DNA of 64,000 nt from assembly GCA_016271365.2 (NCBI GenBank), contig CM028136.1, positions 468,780,001-468,844,000 on the forward strand. The letters are read 5' to 3'. The translations under genes and the position numbers were made by a program. The notes beneath the pieces are model-generated. The model had not been told where the DNA came from. It saw nothing but the letters and a program-made list of their open reading frames with translations, and did no database searches. Source of the DNA: Neoceratodus forsteri (taxonomy: Eukaryota > Chordata > Ceratodontiformes > Ceratodontidae). This document shows, one piece after another, positions 22,225 through 33,871 of the stretch; position 1 is the first letter of the stretch, and each line of letters opens with the position of its first letter.

Positions 22225-22639
22225 CTGCCAGATAATATAAAATCAATATAAACATATTAGAACTCAAAGATGTCACAATAACAACCCACCATCCCCCTTC
22301 TCTTGCACCAGAAAAAATAAATACAGACAGATACTTACGCGTGTAGCAGCAGTATCATTTGACTATGTGAAGAGGATCCCCATGAACCAGATAAAACATT
22401 ACTTCTCATGGCAACTAGAGCAGCAGGCAGCAGCTACAGGCAACAGCAGCAGCAGCACACAGAATGTCATTCAATGCACACTGACTTAAAACCACAGAGT
22501 CAACACAGCAAACCAGGGCAGCAGCATTAATGAAATGATAATTCCACAGTTCTCAATAAATTGAGAAACCAGCAGCAGGAGGAAACAAGTGCATCTTTAA
22601 ATAGCAGGACCATTTTGCAGGAGGATTTATTTTTCTCAG

Positions 22640-24480
22640 CGTGGCAAACTGGCTTGTGTTGCATGTTACACAGTGGCACCACCAAGGTTAGGCCTGAAAA
22701 CAATTTTAAACGGTGTGGAAAACCGCAGATTTGGGTCCTGATGGTGGATGTGAACCATGTACAGTAGCTGTATGTCTGACACCTGCTTTCTGTCTGATTG
22801 TACTGTAAATGTTTTTGGGAAACATTTCTGGACTTGTAGGACAAGTTTTGAACCAGAAGCACTGAGATTCCTGCTGAAATCATTGGTAAACCGGGCCAAA
22901 GCAGCAATTTAATGTCAGGGTGTTGTGCGCGGGGGGGGGGCACCACATTACATCACATCATGACTCAGACCATATTTCTGTCTCAACTTTATGTACCATT
23001 TTTTCCTGTAACATTTCTGGACATGTACAGCCTGTTCTGCACTCACAGAAGCAAGATTCAGCATGAAAACAATGTAAACAGTGGACCAAAGATCATGTTG
23101 TGGTTCAGGTCGTGGCTTGGGTACCATATAACTACATGGCTGAGACCTGATTTCTGTCTGAATTTACTGTGAAATTTTTTGGGAAACATTTCTGGACTTC
23201 TGGGCCATGTTAGGCAGTGTCAGCACTGTGATTAGGCCTTAAACCATTGGTAAACAGTCGGCCAAACAACATGTTTTGGTCCAGGTGGGAGGCATGCAAC
23301 ATATAACAGCATATCTGACACCTGATTTAGGTCTGAATTTACTGTAACATTTTTTGGGAAACATTTCTGGACATGTGTGGCATGTTAGGCAGTGGCAGCA
23401 CCGTGGTTAGGCCTGAAATCCATTTTAAACGGTGCAGAAAACAGCAGATTTGGGTCCTGATGGTGGATATGAACCATGTAACTAAATGTCTGACACCTGA
23501 TTTATGTCTGAATTTACTGTAACATTTTTTGGGAAATATTTTTGGTCATGTACTACCTGTGCTGCACTTGCAGAAACAAGATGTGGCCTAAAACCAGTTG
23601 TAAACAGTAGCCAAAACAGCATTTTAATGTATGGGTGCTGGGAGGCACCATAAAACATCAGGACTGACACCAGATTTCAGTCTCAATTGTAGCTACCATT
23701 TTTGCTGTCACATTTCTGGACATGTACAGCATGTCTACACTCGCAGAACAGAGATTCAGCATGAGATGACTTGTAAACAGTGGGCCAAAGACCATGTTTT
23801 GGTTCGGGTGGTGGCTTGGGCACAACATAACAACATGGTTGAGACCTTGATTTTGGTCTGAATTTAATGTCACATTTTTTTGGAAACATTTCTGGACTTG
23901 TAGGTCCTGTTTGGCATGATCAGCGCTGAGATTCTGGCTGAAATACTTGGCAAACAGGCCATAAAACAGCTATTTGATGTCTGGGTGGTGGGGGGGGCAC
24001 ATAACATCCTGACTCAGACCATATTTTTGTCTCAATTTAATGTACCGTTTCTTCTGTAATATTTCTGGACATGTACAGCCTGTTTTGCACTTGCAGAACA
24101 GAGATTCAGCATGAGATGACTTGTAAACAGTGGACCAAAGACCATATTTGGTTCGGGAGGTGGCTTGGGTGCCCTATAACAACATGGCTGAGACCTGATT
24201 TCTGTCTGAATTTACTGTAACATGTTTTTGAAAACATTTCTGGACTTGTAGGCCCTGTTTGGCACAAGCAGCACTGCGATTCAGGTTGAAATCATTGCTG
24301 AACACGGCCCAAAACTGGAATTTAATGTGTGGGTGGTGGGGGGGGCACCACATCACATCCTGACTCAGACCATATTTCTGTCTCAGTTTTATGTACCATT
24401 TCTCCTGTAATATTTCTCATCTTAGCATGCCTGCTTTGCACAGTATTTCGGCAAGAGGCTGTAATAAACTATGACCAAAT
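22640..24480. repeat. 175-bp satellite-like tandem array, about 10-11 copies
   Basis: The word AACATTTCTGGA (or close variants) recurs near 22821, 23010, 23185, 23360, 23535, 23709, 23885, 24059, 24233 and 24409. The first spacing is 189 bp and every later one 174-176 bp. Two monomer types often alternate, one continuing ACTTGTAGG.CCTG and the other ACATGTACAGCCTGTT with GATTCAGCATGA, giving a partial 350-bp higher-order repeat. Shared phrases include GTAAACAGTGGGCCAAAG and GACCTGATTTCTGTCTGAAT. Open frames inside it are noise. Confidence 0.9.
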
Positions 24481-25199
24481 TGCACATTTTTGACCGGGTC
24501 TGGTGGTGGGGCACTAAACATCATGAATGAAGAAAGGAGCACAAAGTTAACAGTTGTGGGAGGCAAGGTCAGGGGACATGTGTTGTTAAGCACAAAAACA
24601 TATTTAAGTTTAACTTCACAGTAAAAGTACTTTTGTTTCTATGATTGTTGTGTATGTATTTGGACTGATTCTGCACACAGCCAAAACAACTGAAGCCCAC
24701 AACATTAGCCTGAACCACATAGCTTTGGGAAAAAAAATGTGTTCAGATGAACACATCACAATATACTTGACATTTGTGAACAGGAGGAGGAAATATAGAA
24801 GGAGTAAGATAAAATAAGAAGAAAGGAACGGTGTATAGGTACAGATTAGAGGACTGACAGTCAGTTACAGTTACACACAAGACAGGGGGGACATAAAGGG
24901 TAAGCACAAGGGTAGGATACTGAAATGATGGGAAAGAGAGGGAGCATAAACATTACATAATAACATGCAAAATGCTGGACATGAAAAAGAAACACGAGGA
25001 TATAGAAGAGGAAGAGTACAGCAAATAATTTGTTTTCCTTTTTTTCTTTTTTTGGCTTTGTTTTTGTTAGTTTTTTGGGGTGTGCATGAAAGAAGAGTGA
25101 CAGTAACAAAGCAAGGACAGGAAAAAGAAAAGAGAAGAAAATTCAGGTGCTGCACTGCCTGCCTCACTTGCAAATTAGCAAGCACATTTTTAAAATTTC
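24481..25199. other. Spacer between the satellite array and the BED-finger pseudogene
   Basis: AT-rich sequence with a polypyrimidine tract near 25030-25060. No gene recognised. Confidence 0.3.
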
Positions 25200-25209
25200 C
25201 AGACTGTAA

Positions 25210-26052
25210 TTAAACAACACCGGAAACAGGCCCAGATTCTTTTGACCTACCACTGCCACCACCAATCCCCCCATGACGAAGTTCCGCAAGGAGGTCCAAC
25301 ACTTTTTGTTGCTCCTCCATTAGTTTTCTGAGGTCCCCCTAACCTCCTGGCAGAACTCATCAAAATCACGGGGGAGAGCAGACACCTCTGCTCGTACAGC
25401 CACCAGGTCTTCGTGGCTAACTGGTGGAGCAGATGGGGCTGCTGCAGGCTGTGCATGTTCACCACCACCATGAACCAGTGCCACCGGTGGATGTGGGGTG
25501 ATGTGGATGGGGGTGCTGCTGCCTCCTGCTACTTTCTCCTGCTGCTGCGGTGCCTTCCAGGCTTCAGCTGACCACTGGCCCCATCCTTCTGCTGGATCTC
25601 TTCTTCTTGGGCCCCACTGCCTCCTACTGCAGCCAACTCCTGTTGTTTCTGGAGCCACTCTGCAGCATGATGGTTCTGCAGATGGCTCCTCTGGCCACCA
25701 GTTCCAAAATGGCTCCCTTGTTTGTCTCTTCACACACAGATCTGCAGCACAGCTTGCAGATGACCACTGTGCTGTCGCTGGTGTTTCGATCAAAGAAACA
25801 CCATATGGCTGATCCTTTATGCTGGGGGGAGGCCGGGCACCTGCTCCTGCTGAGGGGGCATTAGTATCTGCCAGCTGCTGTGGGTGGGGCCAAATGCTCC
25901 AGTTGCTGCTGCTGGGGGGCTATAGGATTCTGTGGCTGGCTGTTTCTGGGGGCAACATCATACTCATGGCCACACTGCTGTGGGAGGGCAATGGGCTCAT
26001 GCTGTTGCTGCTGGGGAGTGGGGGTCACATGCTCCTGTTGGGGGGGGCACAT
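25210..26052 (-). pseudogene. BED-type zinc-finger protein with Gln-rich and coiled-coil parts, pseudogene
   Basis: Read on the minus strand, the gene starts with a Gln/Pro-rich stretch (PQQQQHEPIALPQQ, 26052-25861). A BED finger follows at about 25815-25660: SAIWCFFDRN, then VVICKLCCRSV for the Cys pair. After a frameshift, QRSHLQNHHAAEWLQKQQEL gives the His pair. A Pro-rich linker leads to a C-terminal helical segment (LVAVRAEVSALP, then RKLMEEQQKVLDLLAELRHG near 25330-25270). BED fingers bind DNA and are common in hAT-derived proteins. This may be an accessory gene of the nested element or part of another hAT transposon. Several frameshifts make it non-functional, and no transposase core is attached. 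Confidence 0.5.
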
Positions 26053-26185
26053 GCTCCTGCTGGAACACCTGCCTGTTAAGGTGAACAGTGGGTGCCTTAT
26101 TCCCAGTCATAATTCCCTGCTGTTTAGCTTCCATCCTATCTATGAAAAAAAGAAAGATTCCTAACAGAAAGGGAAAGAGAGGGAG

Positions 26186-26221
<36 letters not shown>

Positions 26222-26450
26222 CCGACACCAAACAGAAACTATAAGCAAAGAACAGAAACACAATCTAATATATTCTTTTTAAACAAAAAAGGGTGTAAAA
26301 AATACACACAATGGAACAGTCAGTGGCACACAAAAGAATCTTAATTTGAAAATCTCTGCTGCTGGCTGCCTGCTGCTCCTCTACAAGTTTTCAGCTACAC
26401 AGAAAGGAAATGAACCACTCACTTCCTGCCTGTATACAGTCAACCCATGT
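26053..26450. other. Spacer with a (CA)n microsatellite
   Basis: A (CA)n tract of about 35 bp runs from 26187 to 26219. The rest has no recognised feature. The hAT right subterminal repeats begin near 26480. Confidence 0.6.
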
Positions 26451-26642
26451 GACCTCCAGAGAGTGATTCATGAGGAAAGCACAATTTCACCTGATTTCAC
26501 CAAATAGTTACACAAGGCAAAATCTACCAGCAAAATTTTGCCTTGCAGTCATAATTACACAAAATATTTTGCGAGGCAAAATTAGCGGTTTTGCTGGAAT
26601 TTTGCCGGCAAAATAAAATTTTGCTGCATCTCTACTTGGGAC

Positions 26643-27504
26643 AATTCACACCTGATTTTGAATGCCTGTAGAGGCTATTTAGAGGTTATGAGTGATGTTT
26701 TTAAAGTGCTCAGAATAACACACTGTTTGTTCAAGAAACCCAGATTTGCATCATGTAGAAGTGACATATAACTGTACCATATTTTCACAACCAACACTCA
26801 TACTTGAATCATAATTGCATCATATTTGCAGTATATTTGCAGGCTACTTAATAACTGCATCACTGTTGCTTCACTAACTTGGATGTAGGTATGGTGCAGC
26901 AGATTGTGGTACAATAGTTTTCTAAAATATCTATGTATTTTGTTTCTACCTATTGTATTTGACTGCATGTAGTTATGCACTGTGTCTAAATTCAATATGT
27001 GACAATTGTTTTATTGGTGTAACAATTGGTACTGTCGCTGTATGCCTGAACCTTCATGGTATTTAGGTGTTGCATCTACAAGAAGTGATCCTGGTATGAA
27101 TTAAAAAAAAACTAAATGAATGAACAGATATATAAGAAATGCAGATCTGCAGCTTCTGATTAAGTAAATATTAAATATAAATTGCATCTAACATTTTTTG
27201 TTAGACAAAACTGTTTTATAGACAACAAAAACTGCCTGACAAAATAGTGTGCCACTAAAGCATGGTGAATTCATGAAGCTATGCAAATATGGAAACTGAG
27301 GGAAATGGTCAATATTGTTTCTGTGTAACTCCATTCTCAGTCAAACCCCAGAGAATCTAGATACTGTTCTACTTTTTTTTTAACTTTCAAACAGCAGAGA
27401 CAGCAGAAGGCATTAACCAATATAAGCTGTCCCTTTTAGTTGCAGTAATAGTCTTCTAATCTCCTCTCTGCTAAGAATTTATCCAAATTATTCTTTTTTT
27501 TTCC
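26643..27504. other. AT-rich stretch with no recognised gene
   Basis: Flank to the right of the hAT target duplication. I see only short random open frames. Confidence 0.35.
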
Positions 27505-27692
27505 CCAATTGTTTAACCAGGTAAGACACACTAAGCTGAAAGCTTTTTTACAGGTGCAACGTGGGAGCACAGGGAAGTTAAGTGACTTGCTCAGGGTCAC
27601 ACAGTATATGCAAGTGGGGGCCTGTGGGATTCAAACTCAGGTCTCCAGATTTGCAGCTGAGCGCCTTACACCACTGCGCTATATTGCCCCCC
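27505..27692 (-). mobile_element. tRNA-derived SINE with MIR-like core, second copy
   Basis: This is the reverse complement of the family seen at 6001-6180. It shares the GGATTCAAACTCAGGTCTCC box B region (inverted), AAGTGACTTGCTCAGGGTCA and the 3' part with TTTAACCAGGTAAGACACAC. Length and order match the first copy, so this is one dispersed family. Confidence 0.8.
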
Positions 27693-28014
27693 TACTGCCT
27701 TCTTGTAGGTAATAAAATCACTGCTGCATGGCACCTCTAACTTATTTATTAGGAGTAATGGACAGAACACAGGACCACTCAGAAGGACCCAATTTTGTTG
27801 TCCCCAGCTCACACAGAACATCATGTTTCAAGTTTTTTTCCATAATATGTAAGAAAAACATAAATTTATCACATACCATAATACATCACAGACATGATAA
27901 AAGTGAATACAAATTTCACAAATATTCAAAGGCTGGGAAACTGAACAGGAAAAGCACTACTAAGATTCATACTAAGAAAAAAAGATACACAGAAGGCCGA
28001 GGCCCATAACTATG
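27693..28014. other. No recognised feature
   Basis: AT-rich spacer between the SINE and an L2-like LINE tail. Confidence 0.3.
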
Positions 28015-28200
28015 TACCTCCAGCCATGCTGGTACATCATCCTTTGTTTAACAAATATTGATCAAGTTTTTGTTTAAAATCTGTATGGTTTAGGGATTGC
28101 AGTAATGAGTTGGGCAGTGAATTCTATAGTGGGATTATTCTTTGTGTGTAAAAGAAGCACCTTTTTATTATTTCTAGGGTAAGTAAGTGATAGTTGATGT
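28015..28200 (-). pseudogene. L2/CR1-like LINE reverse transcriptase, extreme C-terminus
   Basis: Minus-strand translation gives RCFFYTQRIIPL, a stop where Trp is expected, NSLPNSLLQSLNH, then TDFKQKLDQYLLNKG. This is the conserved end of L2/CR1-clade reverse transcriptases (FF..R....WNSLP.......FK..LD.YL). Only the tail survives, as expected of a 5'-truncated insertion. Confidence 0.6.
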
Positions 28201-28485
28201 TTATGGCTTCAAAGGTTATGCTCCCATGGGCCAAAGTTCATTCCAAGCTGTGACAGTAATATACTAAGCAGACATGTTCAGCTTTGAATGTGCAAAATAT
28301 GCATTTTCAATGTTTTTTTGTGCAAAGGAAGCTATTGCAAACAAACTGTGGTCAGAGCAACTATGTCTGCTAATGTGTTAACTTGATATGGGTGTTTCAT
28401 GGGCTTAAACATAAAGGTGAATTGTTGTAGTCCGCTCTGTGTGTAAATTTCATTTTTGGTAAAGTTAGATCATGTAACTGTTTCT
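28201..28485. other. No recognised feature
   Basis: Spacer between the L2-like tail and the L1 poly(A) end. It may include more of the LINE on the minus strand. Confidence 0.3.
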
Positions 28486-28668
28486 TTTTTTTTATAAACT
28501 TTATTTAGTTTTAGCTTAGCAGCAAGTACATCAGATACACCATATCATTTTTCCATTATATTCAAGTATCACTAAACATAATAAAACTTACATGTAATCA
28601 CAGTCTTGTGTCTTTATTTGGGCTATATATAACCTATTCTAGACATGGATTTCCTAATCTGACTAGTA

Positions 28669-31600
28669 TTAAAAATTTGGGAACCAGGGTTGCGGTATAA
28701 CCTCTTCCAGTGGTGCCCACATTTCAAAGTATTTGTCCAGTTGTCCTCTAACGGTATACTGAATCTTTTCATATTTCATACAATTTAGTAGGTGACTGGA
28801 CCATTCTGAAATTGTTGGTATGGAAGCCATCCTCCAGTGCATGGCCAAAACTTTTAGGCCCATCACATTACCTAATCTCCAAAGCTTTCTGTATTTGGGA
28901 TCCAGGGAGGGCCCCCATACCGGGTCACCTGATGGAAGGCCCAACAGTATCTCCACTGGATCAAGACTTAATGGGGCTTTCACCACCTGTGACATAACCT
29001 CCTGAACTCCCGACCAAAAGGACCTCACCTTGGGACAGAGCCATACCATATGGTAGAAAGATCCAATGTGAATATGACATTTAGGATGCAGGGGGGAAAC
29101 ATTAGGATCTATCCTATGTGCCAGCCATGGGGTATGATAAGCTCTATGTAATACCTTATACTGGATAATGTTATTTCTATTATTTATTGAGCAACTCATA
29201 CAGTTATTCATAATAATATTCCAATCACCCCCAGTTAGGCCTTCCAGATGAAGATCTGATGCCTACCTCTCCTTGACATTGATCATCATATTTGGTAAGG
29301 CCCCTATTAAAATTCTGTATGTTTTTCTGAGAGGTTTAAACTTTATTTATTTACGAGTTTTACCAGGAAAACATACTGAGCAACATGCTCGATTCCAGAT
29401 GTGACCTGGGGGCCGAGACCCACATACATAAATTGGAAATGCTTTGTCCTCTGACTGCCCCCAAAATAGTTCCTCCAGGGGGAAGCTGGACAAAACTCCC
29501 GCAGGATCATCACCACCCATCAACCCATCCACTGCTGTCCTCAGTTTCCTATACAGGGGGTAATGCTTCTCCTTAATTGTTTTGAAAACTATTAGGTCAG
29601 CAAATGGTGTTATTCCAGTTTCAGACATAATATGTTTAATTAAGGATATTCCCTTGTGGGCCCAATATTTTAGTATTGGCTTGTCCCATATGGTTATAAC
29701 TCCCTCTTTTTGCAATAATCTCCCAAGAGAGCACTCCGGAGACACGCTTGCTCTCACTCCCATCCACCGGTGGACCAATCACCATGTCTTCATTAGAGTG
29801 CTTGTACAGGGATGATGAGGGGCTTTCGGGGCTCCAGCTGTCCCACAAAGAGACAACATGTCATGATAGATTGAGAACCTTTTTATGTTCCTCTAGCTTG
29901 GCCCAGGCTGGCTGATTCTCTGTTTTTTTCAACAGGTCCAAAATATGAGCCAGCTGTGAGGCAACCCAGTAGAAGTGAACATTTGGGAGACCCAAACCTC
30001 CCCCCCCCCGAGGTAGCCACAAAATGGCTTTTTTAATCCTCGGACATTTATTGTTCCACAATATTTGGGTTATAGCCCCTTCGAGGCTCTTAATGTATTT
30101 TATGGGAACATTCAGAGGGACCAATTGGAAAAAATATAAAAACTTAGGGAGGACTGACATATTTACCAAGTCTACTCTACCTATAAGTGTCAGGGTTTTC
30201 GCTCGCCAAGCCAAACAGTCTTCCTTGATTGTCTTAATTATGTTTTTCATATTAATAGTGACTAATTCTGAAAGTTTAGACGTAATCTGAATTCCCAAGT
30301 ATTTAATTGTTTTGGATGGTTAAACTATTGTTTGTCCTATTTCGATAGGGTCTTTCACTTCTCCCAGTGGCATCCATTTGCACTTGCTCCAGTTGATTTT
30401 ATGGCCTGAAAGGGGACCATAACTATGAAAAAATATGGGACAATTCCCTTTTCATCTCCTCGGGGGAGCTGGTGACCAACAGTATATCATCAGCAAAGAG
30501 TGAGATCACATGGTCTACTCCTCTCCACTGCAATCCCTTATTGTGGGGTTTTCCTCTAATTTTTAGGGCCAAAGTTTCTATTGTTAATACATAGAGAAGC
30601 AGAGAGAGCGGGTGGCCCTGCCTTGTGCCTCTGATCAGGGCAAAAGGCGGTGAGACAGTTTTGTTTGTGAGAATTTGAGCTGTCGGTTTCTTATACAGAC
30701 TACCCACCCAATGCAAAAAGTGGGGTCCAAAACCCATCCCCCCGCAGAAACACCATCATAAACGGCCATTCCACCCAGTTGAAGGCCTTCTTCACATCAA
30801 GTGCGAGAAGGCCTCCCAACTTCCCCTTGGGCCAACGATGCAATATGTTAAGTACTCTTCTAATATTGTGCTTAATTTGTCTGCCTTTGGCAAATCCCCC
30901 CTGATCCGGGTGGATCAGTGTAGCAAGGTGACCCTCTAGCCTATTTGCCTACAGTTTAGCCAGGACCTTATAGTCTGCATTTAATAGCGAAATAGGGTGG
31001 TAAGAGGAGCACAGCAGAGAGTCCTTACCCACCTTCAGCAACACCGTAATTGTGGCCAAGTTCTGCGATGGAGGGAGCCCCCCCCGTCCAGTGATTCCCT
31101 TATTGTCTCCAGCATTGTCTGGCCTAGTTTGTCCTATAGTACTTTATATAGCTCTGCTGGGATACCATCCGGCCCTGGAGCCTTGCCCCTTTTTGATTTC
31201 CATACTGCCCCTTTAAGTTCCTCTATAGTAATCGGGGAGTCCAGTAGACTCGCATCCAGGTCCTGCAACTGGGGAAGATTAACCCCCTTAGGAAAGTATC
31301 CAGGTCTGCTCCTCTGGGATATTCTGAGGTGTACAATCTGGAATAATATTTCAAGAATGTGGCATTAATTTTGTGCTGATCGTAAGTGACCCCTTCTCCT
31401 ACCGTTTCTACACCTAAAATGGTTCTTTCAGCCCTTTGTTTTTTAACCAATCCAGCCAGCTACTTTCTGGCTTTATCTCCCCCAAAGTGGGAGAAGGATT
31501 TAGACAATAAAAGAGATCTCTCAATTTTGTGTGTGGTTAGTTGGCTTAGTTCCCCCTTTAATTTCTTTAAGGTGGCTACAGTGGTAGTCTCAGACATTGC

Positions 31601-32751
31601 AAGCTATTTCCAGATATTTCGTGAAATTTCTGAAGAGTTTCTTTCTGCTGCCCCTACTGTTTAAATGCAAAAAGCATCAGATATTTCTGGAAATATCACA
31701 GAAATTTCGGGAAATAGCTTGCAGCATCTGTGGCTACTACTGTAGTTTAATATCCTCATGTTTTTTCATCAGTTCCTGTTCTAGCTGATAAATCTGGATT
31801 TCCAATTAATGTTCCTTCTTTGAGGCAAGTTTCTCTTCATAAGCAGCATATGAGATTGCTTCTCCCAATATATAGGCCTTAAGGGAATCCCAAATCATTC
31901 TAATGTTGGTGTCCCCAGGCCGATTCACCTCCAGGAAGATCTGTACTTGCTGCTTTAGTTGTAGAATGAATTTCAGATCACCCAGAAGAGAAGGATCTAA
32001 CCGCCACTGCGGGTTAACACTTAGTACTTTTCTCCCTTCCACTACCACTTTTAGGGGGGCATGGTCTGAAATCAGTATGGGGCCGTATTTTGCCTCAGTA
32101 ATATCTTCCACTCTTGATTTCATCATAAATAAGTAGTCCAATCTCGTATAGACTTTGTGGGTGTGTGAATAAAAGGAATATTCCCAAAGGGAAGGGTGGC
32201 AAAATCTCCAGGCCTCTAAAAGAGATCTCCCCTCCATCATGCAGTGCAGTGTCCCCACACTCCTGAGGAGAGGACCCCCTCCTCACCCCCCAATGGTTCA
32301 GGTGCTGGTCCCAGTATGTATTGAAGTCCCACCCATAATTATGTTATCAGGGTAAGGAGACATTGTGGTTTCCAAGTGGGAGAAGAAATCTGGGGAATCT
32401 ACGTTCTGGCCATATACCGACATTAATGTCAAAATAGTGCCCCCCAGGTCAACCACCCCAATTACATATCTACCCTGAGGGTCTGATATAGAGGACAGTA
32501 CTTTATGTGGGATCTCTGGCCTGATCCAAATTGCTACACCTCAGGCCTTGGAGTTGAATGGTGAGGCTAACAATGACCCCCCACGCCTTTTGCAAGGCGT
32601 CCACTTCCTCCCTTGTAGAATAAATTTCTTGTAGGAATATAATATCCCCCTTCATTTTATGCCTTAGACATGAAAAAAAACCTTTTTCTCTTAACTACAG
32701 TTTGAAGCCCATTTACATTCCATGAAATCAGTGAAATATTAGCCATCATTA
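28669..32751 (-). pseudogene. L1 ORF2 (APE endonuclease-reverse transcriptase) pseudogene
   Basis: Reading leftward, ORF2 starts at ATGATGGCTAATATT (32751) with the APE endonuclease motif SLISWNVNGLQT. Later parts carry YTRLDYLFMMKS and LISDHAPLKV (the SDH motif, about 32060). After the linker (interrupted by a MITE), the finger region includes KKQRAERTILG. The reverse transcriptase has GTRQGHPLS and the active site SLFADDILLV (near 30500). The C-terminus keeps PKVRSFW and a degenerate zinc knuckle (KCHIHIG...H...C near 29090), ending WFPNF at 28669. Many stops and frameshifts separate these blocks. The family protein nicks DNA and reverse-transcribes L1 RNA. This copy is dead but almost complete in length. 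Confidence 0.85.
31571..31746. mobile_element. TTAA-flanked 176-bp palindromic MITE inside L1 ORF2
   Basis: TTAA flanks both sides (31567-31570 and 31747-31750). The arms GCTACAGTGGTAGTC...TTGCAAGCTATTTCC and, read from the other end, ACTACAGTAGTAGCC...CTGCAAGCTATTTCC pair over about 65 bp with few mismatches. The centre is AT-rich. Removing 180 bp (element plus one TTAA) restores the L1 frame as HEDIKEIKGELSQL, so the insertion boundaries are exact. TTAA duplication is typical of piggyBac and Kolobok superfamilies. The ends do not clearly show a piggyBac CCC start, so the superfamily is open. Confidence 0.8.
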
Positions 32752-33871
32752 TACTTTCTCTCAATCAACTTTACCCATTGTTTGTTCACATGTAATCTTA
32801 TATCTAACATTCCTTCGCTGCCAAAGCTAAGTTTTTTTAATACTAGAGAAACTTTCCCCCAACTTATCCCTCCCCTCCACCCTACAACAATAGTAACTAA
32901 CTGGTCAGAACAAATAAACAGCAAAAGAAAGTGTAAAGGTACCTCCCACCCATTTTTCCCCCTCTTCCCATAGAACTAGTTGCAACAAGCAGTACTACAA
33001 AAATTCCCCTCTACTTGTCATGGATTGAGCATGCACCCCTTGCAATAAATGTTTAACCTAATGAAATATTTGTTATAAACTGTAACCCCCTCTCGGCTAG
33101 TGCCTCCTTCTGGTGGCCTCCAAGAGATCAATATTTCATAAGATCTCAGCCCCCGCCTAGCCTTTCTCCTACTGGGTGAACCCATGGACTTCTCACTTCT
33201 CCCCCAATACAAATATAAAAAAGAAAATTTTCTACTTCTCATAGGAGGCATTCTGGGAAAACGTTGCCCCCCACTGATGTTTGTTACAGAACAGAGTCTC
33301 CCAGTTCCATGGAGTTCACAAATTTACCTCTATTGCTCTTATCCAACAAAAATACTGTAAATAGCACCCCCTCTCCATTTAATATGCTGACCTAAAAAGG
33401 AAGTGGTCTTATGAACTTATTAGTTAAGTAAATAAATGAAAGCAGGGTAAACCAGGCTATTGCCACACCCCGGCGAGGTCCTCATACCTTACACCCCAAT
33501 GCTCCTGGAGAGTACACCTACCAGTCCGCAGCTATATTAAATTTTGGGCTTTAAGGTAAATTCCAACATTCAGCACTACTCAACTCGTAGTCTCCAAATT
33601 AGAGATACAATTTTAGCATTCCTTTCCTACATAAAAACACTTGAGAACAAAAGAGAAAAAAAAGAAACAGTACTTGGAATGCAGACTGTTGCCAACAGTG
33701 GTACCAAACGAGTTAAACAAAATGCACAACAACCAGATGAACTGTAAACATAGTTCAAAGTAAGGGCCTGGAGGGAGTGGAAGCCCCAGACGATGTTACA
33801 GATCCAGGAATGAGCTCCATAACACCCCCACCAGCTGATCTTCATTGTTTCCATTGATCTACACAAAGTCT
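32752..33871 (-). other. L1 inter-ORF region
   Basis: About 1.1 kb between L1 ORF1 and ORF2 with no conserved coding frame. It is longer than the short ORF1-ORF2 spacer of mammalian L1 and may include degraded sequence or another insertion I cannot recognise. Confidence 0.4.

Larger units (their letters stand above)
12913..26635. mobile_element. hAT DNA transposon, 13.7 kb span with nested elements
   Basis: Left end TATAGATGTGCAAAATTGG (12913) and right end read inward GTAGAGATGCAGCAAAATTT (from 26635) form hAT-type TIRs (TAGAGNTGCA-like). TTGGGAC flanks both sides (12906-12912 and 26636-26642; eight bases with one mismatch), as expected for the 8-bp hAT target duplication. Both subterminal regions carry repeated AATTTCACC and AAGGCAAAAT motifs (12960-13135 and 26480-26620). 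A hAT transposase pseudogene lies near the left end. The large size comes partly from nested insertions: Tigger at 18005-19572, and Harbinger-like and satellite sequence at 19.9-26.1 kb. An alternative is two hAT copies that happen to share flanks. Confidence 0.65.

Noticed and set aside
22561..22946. Overlapping frames at the start of the satellite array
   Set aside because: They fall partly within 175-bp monomers and change with each unit.
19899..24480. Regularly spaced repeats that could suggest a CRISPR array
   Set aside because: The repeats are directly abutting monomers of 110 and 175 bp with no unique spacers, in a vertebrate-like context.
25819..26079. Plus-strand Leu/Gly-rich frames resembling membrane segments
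   Set aside because: They are the complement of the Gln/Pro-rich minus-strand product (CAG/CTG-rich DNA).
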